The notes under the pieces were generated by a model. That model saw only the letters and a list, made by a program, of their open reading frames with translations. It searched no databases and was not told where the DNA came from. This document shows, piece by piece, positions 59,201 through 64,000 of a stretch of 64,000 nucleotides of DNA. Location: the NCBI RefSeq assembly GCF_002884975.1, contig NZ_PJKB01000001.1, positions 124,001 to 188,000 of the forward strand. Direction: 5' to 3'. Source of the DNA: Akkermansia muciniphila (GTDB lineage: Bacteria > Verrucomicrobiota > Verrucomicrobiia > Verrucomicrobiales > Akkermansiaceae). The position numbers were made by a program, and so were the translations under genes. Numbering within the stretch: the first letter of the stretch is position 1; each line of letters begins with the position of its first letter.

Positions 59201-62200
59201 GGATCACGTCTTCCACGCAGGCAAAAGCCGCGGACTTCAAGGAACCAATACCGTGTCCGATGGAAGACTTCACCCCTTCAAGGTCCAGTCTCACCTTTCC
59301 AAGTTCGGGCGAAATGGCTATGCCATTGAACTGCTCCTTCCAAAGCTTCGTTACTTTTTCGGTGAGGGGAACACCATCTTTCTGAAACTCCTGTCCGGTC
59401 AAGGCTGTTACAGGAGGCATGGCCATGATGCGTTCATAGGCATCTTTGAACGTAGCCACCTTCTCCCAGTCCCCGAACCACTTCTTGAACTCCGGCGTCC
59501 GCACCTGCCGGTACTGCTCCGGCGCCAGGTTGGACGGCTTCCCGTTGGGAGCCAGCAATGCCTCATTCTCCCCGGCCAAAGAAAAATGAGTATTCCCCCG
59601 GTTCATGAAATCGTCCAGCATCCGGCTCACGTCCTCCGCAAACATACGCAGATCATTCCCGGCAGTAATCGTATGAACCTTTTCGGCAATAAGCTCAAAA
59701 GCACGCACGCTATTCTCAAGGTGAGAGACCAAATCACGCGACGGCCTATTCTGCCCCTTCACCTCTTCAAGTTGCGTCCTGGCCGCCGTGATACGTTCAG
59801 CCATCCATCCGCCTCTTTCATCCGCCGCCATCTTTCCAAGCTGGATAAGAGCACCCACAACCAATTCAGACAAATGCGTAGAACTTTCCACTCCTATTTG
59901 CTTCATGATCGCGCTGGACAACTCTTCCCGGCTCTTCAACCCCATCTCCGCCATCACGGCGTCATTGGCCTCCTTGAGCAAATCGGGATGCACCGCAAAA
60001 TTCTTCCAGCGGGCCCGTTCCTCCTGCAACCGCTTCACCACCTGCTGCACCGCCGCCGCATCATTCACATTCACGCCGTACTTGCGGGCCACCTTCGGAT
60101 TCCGGGATGCGCCGTTGATCGCCGTCAGCTCCTTGCCGAGCTCGCGGTACTTCTCCGCCGCATACTTCCCGATGCGCTTGTAAAGCTCTTCATTATCCGT
60201 ATTCCCGAACAGGTCCATGCCCATGTCCATGCCGTTGGCCGCATTCTGGCGGGCGATCGCTTCCAGGTTCGCCTTGGCCGCCATGGTATTGTAAGCCTCC
60301 TGCCAGCTCCCGCCGTCCAGCAGCACGGCCAGCCCGGAGCGCTGCACCTCGGCATCGTTCCGGAACGCCAGGGCCACGCGGTAGGCGTCGTCCGGGGAAA
60401 CCAGCCCGTTGCCCAGCGCGTCCAAAAGCTCCTGGCTGGCATAAAGCCCCAGCTCCACCCCTTTCAGGGAGGCGCCCTTGCGGGCAATCCCACGCTCCAC
60501 GGCCTCCGCCATGGAAAGGGAGGAATCCCGCACGTAGCGGGCAATCTCAAACGCGCTCGCCTGGCCATCCCGGATGTTGTTCTCCACGTCGTGCCTCCGG
60601 GCCCAGTCCAGATTAAACCTGTCCCCCTCGTCGTATACGGTGCAGTTAATATCCGCATCCGTGCAGGCGTCCAGGCGGTGCCTGCCGGAAATCACCTGCA
60701 GGGCGCCATCCTTCCGCCGCCACACGGAAATAGGAGCGGCGTTGCGCTGCCAGGCCCCCACAATCCGGTTCACTACCCCCGTTTTTTCATCAGCCCCCTG
60801 CTTGAACTGGGGCACGTCAGGGCAAAGCGTCAGCCGGTCCTTGTCGATAAACCCCTGGCGCACCCCGTCCTCGATGCGGATGCTCACCCCTCCGTTGAAC
60901 ACGCCGTCGTCATCCCGTTCCCCCAACGTGATAACCTCCGCCTCCGTGCGTTCGCGCCGCGCCTGCTGGGCGTTGGCGTCATCGGCCTCTTCCTGCGCCC
61001 GGTCCACGGGGCCTGGTTCATCGGTGTCATTCCGTTCGGCAAGCTGCTCTTCAACCGCCTCCTGTTCCGTGGCGACACCGCGTCCCAGGGCGGCGTCCAG
61101 TTCCGCCTGCGCCTTGGCCCGCTCCATGGTCAAAGAGATGAGGTCTCCCTGCTGGTCCCGGTACAGGGCATTGCCCGCATCCAGCATCACCGCCAAAGCC
61201 TGACGCACCGGCAGGGTAAACACGCCCTGTTCCTCCGCCTGGCGCACCATCTCGCCCAGCTCCACGCGGGCCTTGAAAGCCCCCAGGAACTTCACCAAAT
61301 GATTCAGCAGCTTCCGCAGCCAGGAGGGGAGGGAAGGATGATTCAGGGCATCCGCCAGCCAGCGGGAACGCCCGATCTTGGAAAACGCCTCAATCGCATC
61401 GTGTCCCGTTACGGGTTTACCTGCGTCCAGGTGGATGAACTGCATGTCCTTCCCCCGCGCCTCCGGGAACAAATCATTGATGGACCTCTGCGCCTCCTGG
61501 AGCATCGTGCCAAACTCTCCCCAGGTCGTGTTCTGCTCCGCCTGCCAGGAGATGACGGCCTGTTCCATCGTTTCCTCCATCAGATCCTCCACCGTTGCGC
61601 TGCCGCGGGCGTACCTCAACACCCGGTGGAAGGTATCCCCACGTCGGACGTTGGTCACATACGCACGGGAAAAAGGAGCATCCATGGACGGAACCTTGAA
61701 CTCCGGGTTGCGGGCCTGTTCCGTCCGGATGCGCTCCTGGGCCTCGTCCCACGTCTGAACAAGGGTGCCCAGCGGGATATGTTCGCTCAACGAAGCATCC
61801 ATGCGTTCGGCGGCTTCATCATAGCTCACCCCCTCCGCCTCCAGGGCGCGGATGGCGGCCATCGCCATATCAGCGCGGGCCTTCATCTGCCCCAGGGTTT
61901 CCGGGGCAATCACCACCCGTTCTGCTCCGGTCTGTTCATCCGCCTCCGTGCGCGTGATCACCTCGGCCGCATCAAACCGCTTCTGGGCCAGGGCCTGGTT
62001 CACCGCCACATCCCCGGCCAGCATGTTCTGCGTGTAGAGAATGTCATTCTCCACCTGCTCGCTCACAAACGCCTGCAAGTAGGCCGCCATCTGCTCGCCG
62101 TCCATTAGCGTGTAGGAGGGTTGATTGCTTTCCGGCTGCTGGCCTGCAGCAGTGGAATTCTCCCGCTGCGCTTTCGGACGGACCTTCTCCGCGCCGCGCG

Positions 62201-64000
62201 GAGGATACACCCGGAACATGCCGTCCTGCTCCGCCGGTTCCACCCGCGGCACCATCCCCGCCGTCTCGGCTGCCCTCCACGCATCCAGTTCCCGCAGGGA
62301 TTCGATGCGCTCCCCGGAAAGGCGTTCCCCCGTAGCCACGCTGGCCCGCTCCATGGCCCCCTGGGGATTCTCCATCCAGGAATCATGCAAATTGGAAAGA
62401 GCCTTGTTCAAAAACCCTTCGGCGGTCTTTTCCTCCCTGGCTTCCAGGTATCCCTGTGCCGTTCCCCCCAGGGCCTCGTAATTCTTCAGGGAAAGCTTGA
62501 ACTCCTTGGCGGCCCGGCTCAACTGGGAATAATTCAATCCGGACAGTCCAAAGCTGAACGCCAGGAGGGCAAGTCCCTGTTCTCCGGAAGTCGTCTGGGA
62601 AAGCTCACTGGTGTATTGATCCAACGTCTGCTTGCCGCGCTCGTCGTCCAGCAGGGGATTGATGGCAGACCTCATTAAATAGCCAGCCGTGGGCTCCAAA
62701 ATGCCTTCTTCCACCGTCCCGGCCACCCCTTGCAGCGCATACTGGGCCGCCGGACTGCCGGAAACCAGCGCCCTCACTCCGGACCCCTTCTCGGTTCGGA
62801 GCAGCTTCCGGACTCCCTTGTAGAGGGGCGTCGCCTTGAACAACGCGTGAAACCCGATCATTTCCTCCGCCGTGTCCGCTGCCCCGAACCAGAAAGAACG
62901 CTTCTCGATCTCGTCCACATCCAGCCCCAGCATGTACCCTTCCTCGCGCCGCCTTTGCATGGACGTATTCAGGCCAATGAGTGGACCGGCATAGGGGAGG
63001 AACCATGGCGCCGTGTCCCCTGTCATGCTGCCAAGGTGGTAGCCCACCTTGCTCAAGGCGGATGCTTCGCCGCTGGAAAAGTAATCATCTTCCCCTCCCT
63101 CAAGAGCGGTAGTCAGGGCGGAAAAAATCCTGCTGCGCTTCTGCTTCAACTCGCGGCGCTCCTGTTCCTGGGCTCCGGCCAGCTCAAAAGCTTCTGCATC
63201 GGACAGGCCCATCTGCCGGGCCTTGGCAAGGGCTACCCGGGAAGCCACCGCTTTCATGCGGCCGTCTTTCTTGGAACGCATATTTTGTAATGCTCTTTCC
63301 AGGGAGCGTTTCGTCTTCACCCCCGCCACCTTGCCGGTCATGGCAATGCCAGAAGCCATCTTAGCGTTCTGAATCTGCGGCCCCGCTATGGCTGCCACCA
63401 ATGGATTGGAATTCTCCATCACCTCCTGGTACGCCTCGTCCGCCCTCTTTTCCGCGCCGCCCATGCCCAGCCGGTCATTGGCCGTGCTCCTGGACCTGTT
63501 TCTCAACAGGGAGCAGAGCATCATCAATGAATCGTCATCATTTCCAATGATGCCGAACAAATCATCGGCAATATCGTCATTGTACAGCTTGGAATCCTGC
63601 TCAAACGATTCAATGAGGCGCACCCCGCGTCTGGCTTTCTCCATGCTCGCCACACTCACTCCGGCATTAAACAACGCCAGCCGTTCATCGGCGGAAAGGG
63701 AATCCTGTTCCCCGCTCACGTAGCGGCCCACCACTCCATTGAGGTCGTTGATTTTGTTTTCGCGCTCCACGCGCTGCCGGTCTTCCCTCTCCACGATTTC
63801 CTTACCCCGTTCCGCAAAATCCTTCCACACCTGTTCCGGAGAGACAATGCCCTTGCCCCACAAATCGTGAGTGTTCTTGTAAATCTGGAAGCCCGCATCA
63901 CTATCTCCATCCCCCAGGACTTCCGCCAGCCGCATGCCCAGCATGTAGGAACGATCTTCATCATTGGCAGCCAGAAGCCGGGAAACGGAATCTTCCCCCC
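53241..64000 (-). CDS. Giant phage polyvalent protein (5' end outside window)
   Basis: This frame is open for more than 3,585 codons to the right window edge. Counting from the first visible ATG (63944), modules in order are: long helical N-terminal part; ParB-like strand motif ISGRHRLDAC (about 1080-1100); nuclease-like region of the barnase/EndoU/RelE type with AVIAAPV and FYLHEVEI (about 1600-1640); an ADP-ribosyltransferase-like module ending GTYDPNNPDITFS (about 1680-1812); a second such module with ALHASPHSFRKF, GEGAQTYGWGLYFAEN and NYVIFDENDIKIT (about 1840-2130); zincin HEVQHVIQ (about 2269-2276); long helical stretches; and a hydrophobic C-terminal region (about 3350-3510). The combination defines polyvalent proteins that enter the cell with phage DNA. 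An internal virion, ejected role is inferred. Confidence 0.82.
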   Translation of the reverse strand, partial: GEDSVSRLLAANDEDRSYMLGMRLAEVLGDGDSDAGFQIYKNTHDLWGKGIVSPEQVWKDFAERGKEIVEREDRQRVERENKINDLNGVVGRYVSGEQDSLSADERLALFNAGVSVASMEKARRGVRLIESFEQDSKLYNDDIADDLFGIIGNDDDSLMMLCSLLRNRSRSTANDRLGMGGAEKRADEAYQEVMENSNPLVAAIAGPQIQNAKMASGIAMTGKVAGVKTKRSLERALQNMRSKKDGRMKAVASRVALAKARQMGLSDAEAFELAGAQEQERRELKQKRSRIFSALTTALEGGEDDYFSSGEASALSKVGYHLGSMTGDTAPWFLPYAGPLIGLNTSMQRRREEGYMLGLDVDEIEKRSFWFGAADTAEEMIGFHALFKATPLYKGVRKLLRTEKGSGVRALVSGSPAAQYALQGVAGTVEEGILEPTAGYLMRSAINPLLDDERGKQTLDQYTSELSQTTSGEQGLALLAFSFGLSGLNYSQLSRAAKEFKLSLKNYEALGGTAQGYLEAREEKTAEGFLNKALSNLHDSWMENPQGAMERASVATGERLSGERIESLRELDAWRAAETAGMVPRVEPAEQDGMFRVYPPRGAEKVRPKAQRENSTAAGQQPESNQPSYTLMDGEQMAAYLQAFVSEQVENDILYTQNMLAGDVAVNQALAQKRFDAAEVITRTEADEQTGAERVVIAPETLGQMKARADMAMAAIRALEAEGVSYDEAAERMDASLSEHIPLGTLVQTWDEAQERIRTEQARNPEFKVPSMDAPFSRAYVTNVRRGDTFHRVLRYARGSATVEDLMEETMEQAVISWQAEQNTTWGEFGTMLQEAQRSINDLFPEARGKDMQFIHLDAGKPVTGHDAIEAFSKIGRSRWLADALNHPSLPSWLRKLLNHLVKFLGAFKARVELGEMVRQAEEQGVFTLPVRQALAVMLDAGNALYRDQQGDLISLTMERAKAQAELDAALGRGVATEQEAVEEQLAERNDTDEPGPVDRAQEEADDANAQQARRERTEAEVITLGERDDDGVFNGGVSIRIEDGVRQGFIDKDRLTLCPDVPQFKQGADEKTGVVNRIVGAWQRNAAPISVWRRKDGALQVISGRHRLDACTDADINCTVYDEGDRFNLDWARRHDVENNIRDGQASAFEIARYVRDSSLSMAEAVERGIARKGASLKGVELGLYASQELLDALGNGLVSPDDAYRVALAFRNDAEVQRSGLAVLLDGGSWQEAYNTMAAKANLEAIARQNAANGMDMGMDLFGNTDNEELYKRIGKYAAEKYRELGKELTAINGASRNPKVARKYGVNVNDAAAVQQVVKRLQEERARWKNFAVHPDLLKEANDAVMAEMGLKSREELSSAIMKQIGVESSTHLSELVVGALIQLGKMAADERGGWMAERITAARTQLEEVKGQNRPSRDLVSHLENSVRAFELIAEKVHTITAGNDLRMFAEDVSRMLDDFMNRGNTHFSLAGENEALLAPNGKPSNLAPEQYRQVRTPEFKKWFGDWEKVATFKDAYERIMAMPPVTALTGQEFQKDGVPLTEKVTKLWKEQFNGIAISPELGKVRLDLEGVKSSIGHGIGSLKSAAFACVEDVIRNGIVFDRQENWKGRGYDTAVIAAPVTIKDLEYICEVVVEQRSNRQGFYLHEVEIKKKLEDVFKTSTEGGTPQASRSILALRAEDVKREEENVSKVVDENGEPKVVYHNSGKRRRVLSREFSRKSMDIESVCFAPHADPYKEYGPYEHAVFLKIVAPADYKTAYVEPGIRLGATDDAGVKIREWLQSRGYDGVIEEEDGNVFEYKVFDPTQIKSSTDNRGTYDPNNPDITFSIASAQEQGLFKSGHFEAGNAVITEPGVTFSITALHASPHSFRKFTTEEIGNGEGAQTYGWGLYFAENQEVNKAYMNQFAQYVATWRFKDLETSNVDDMARGLRDRIKLPENVSRVVMDGALDTVYAVLGNLSDARGDKKKIDAIKDKLREDIRVNENYTKNYPDTKNLNDAENVVCQFLVDHLDEIEVAAGSPSNYRVELNVDEGSLLGWEYMERDVEELLSSSPVDSVRYAVEYARDVAGSRGEDVSGKGIYFALVDAFWDGGDDTKQDAKKEASLALLEAGIKGIKYADRLSRGKLQQTYNYVIFDENDIKITEFADESTGGEWKDYSDPTATFSIIGEKAESFLDYHNNGLSYTDPADGKRKAIIDSRGVRLKKERMGVSEGGHVNVSLAAALDFPELFRAYPELRKLRVDFYRDSKSNTGGFTDPRENYIAVNLARGGKNAAPGMVLDTILHEVQHVIQGYEGFALGAGGMNRKQALAYLGESMKQLKGRDDDWAKKALPRLERMKRELEEGTLQPPFVYIFSHGEQEARLAGSFNRNSEGVVMSGLNGFRLLEAPMFSIPLTGNITELGGITFGAGRFGRMAHKVLAPNGDWLYDEMVFKMRAATQRSVNKLNLYETGDRERGLELLAEAQELISTVERFLPNTYGFGLEPYKIWLNVFSLLYGNSGKMAPDEALASALGAIPMEKWPEIMTGSVMKHFWLYVEQDETLGPVWENKMKEFEEEAKFAEAGEKAAELDKRRWEFFMENGAEFLEEYGEKKVYRLVGKFMARVVEQIDRYRKDRTLGRIRRVVASVAPRTNPKGKPMLGKMDAEAHRRLEKCMRLLEMTESQYDEFFQKNFPEDAKEGKRWEDLAPDALVQVTLPDADGKLEEVAVTQREFEIYACYERMDVNTAEKCGAALGEFVSTSRHAWENAAEKKKLEVAAMAAPVLQATGELDDNRMAKFRRKARLRALPKKPLSLFDYLMNFNQYMQALSSVEPFAAIAAQFEERAARFNVQRQASEKDMLGFVHNTVAEIAESADRYDIAEWIYEGRVKQDTGITVVEREPDWNKKANALYRERFLHLLRRKVKSHGLEAVQLYLREFKLSEGLKKEVNALFGHRRKEITAKQAEKALKHMESVFTQKEWERYGEQEVFVRERAEMLRSRTKYAKEGYEPKSYRLDGLSRMEAAYLVLLSEQADYTEALAERGFDAAVMDQLREFAGDEVMRVAYQLREKLNERSGQVQEMTERRYGTPFPLTENYFRAFFDVTMEAIDKSIADAASYGEAATGGKYGMIHARRKHKAHLDLEMDVCTAFMAAMTEQDLYLYGSEISRDLRALLNFRGESGEAGRSLEVLLGRDAVGKLMAWADAFDRAGAESIRGHLDMNRLMNRLSGAAARVLLSGRVGTLTKQATTVINAMYASDEINLAEWLGAVRRYHAGKLVMPVSEIEALPELDSRDKTQFSATLAAMGADEAGRRVSRLERWNREGMDLLERVDMKGNAISAAILYDAVYRKAKRETPDATEAELDAVAMAEVRCSLSRKGQPMTQLQKSLAAQHRTWMQAGMLFLGGESINTIGNVFSLARSGQWGKAGLMWVSHGMVLAILNGLLNFMTDDEKRRRKREWWHALFDVVMGPVMGIPVVSGLAGEGMRQIAKLCGYNAFMPGNNLLVPFSNAADIGKAFSNAWKVFDGKERPWEDDALSFHELLRTAAAGTVAFSPRTTKGGAAAVGAALTMAALLNVTEFALKTVRSVQENGTDWDKWTGNRK

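Larger units (their letters stand above)
27107..64000. mobile_element. Podovirus-type prophage (left part; continues beyond window)
   Basis: A continuous block of phage genes, almost all on minus, runs from the capsid gene at 27.2 kb past the window edge. It contains both terminase subunits, a head-tail-connector type portal, scaffold, capsid, tail nozzle, fibres, lysis amidase, replication and recombination genes, and a repressor region. Absence of tape-measure and sheath genes plus the connector and nozzle types points to a short-tailed phage. The left border is not proven; it should lie in 27014-27106. Integrase, right att site and probably tail-tube and ejection genes are outside. Confidence 0.9.

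Noticed and set aside
55143..62108. Very long plus-strand open frames (630 and 1041 codons) opposite the giant gene
   Set aside because: They are mirror frames of the minus-strand coding sequence caused by high GC; the translations are full of His, Gln, Pro and Leu without domain-like patterns.

Overview
The window reads as a chromosomal segment of a mucin-associated Verrucomicrobium, most like Akkermansia. This is inferred from a secreted GH84 N-acetylglucosaminidase, the housekeeping gene content, a high-GC coding style, and host genes that mostly lack a clear Shine-Dalgarno (SD) sequence. It has two parts: about 27 kb of host chromosome (1-27.1 kb), and the left part of a podovirus-type prophage that runs off the right edge.

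Host part. A zinc/manganese-type ABC uptake operon (znuA, an unknown single-TM protein, znuC, a partial permease) leads into a large DUF2339 membrane protein. Divergent from that is the GH84 enzyme. recJ has a promoter that places its transcription start on its own ATG (predicted leaderless). Next is a 2-isopropylmalate synthase gene that lacks the C-terminal feedback domain and is preceded by a Leu-rich leader peptide with competing hairpins, which reads as an attenuation device. Then come tRNA(CAT), a MATE exporter, ubiE/menG, tRNA-His, a small lipoprotein candidate, an unknown membrane protein, and the minus-strand operon prfA-prmC-priA-dapF. tRNA-Glu, an AGCS alanine symporter, a Sel1-repeat protein, and a gadC-like antiporter/glutaminase operon follow. 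That last pair makes up a glutamine-dependent acid-resistance system.

Prophage part. Almost every gene is on the minus strand, so transcription runs from right to left. From right to left: a giant polyvalent protein of more than 3,585 residues (ParB-like, barnase/RelE-like nuclease, two ADP-ribosyltransferase-like and HExxH modules) that enters from outside the window; an AT-rich control region with two moron-like loci, ribbon-helix-helix genes, a repressor on the plus strand and three operators; an early operon (51.3-42.2 kb) with an annealing protein, PD-(D/E)XK nuclease, RusA resolvase, replication initiator, helicase loader and small terminase; a plus-strand moron; and a late operon (41.8-27.2 kb) with fibres, tail nozzle, large terminase, lysis genes, portal, scaffold and capsid.

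The most notable non-coding signals are the leucine attenuator, a GTGAC-N3-GTCAC palindrome ahead of three major late genes, a 10-bp-period repeat array inside the replication-initiator gene (a possible phage origin), repeated SD-ATGA coupling cassettes, and a three-operator immunity switch. No integrase is visible; it and the right attachment site presumably lie beyond 64 kb.
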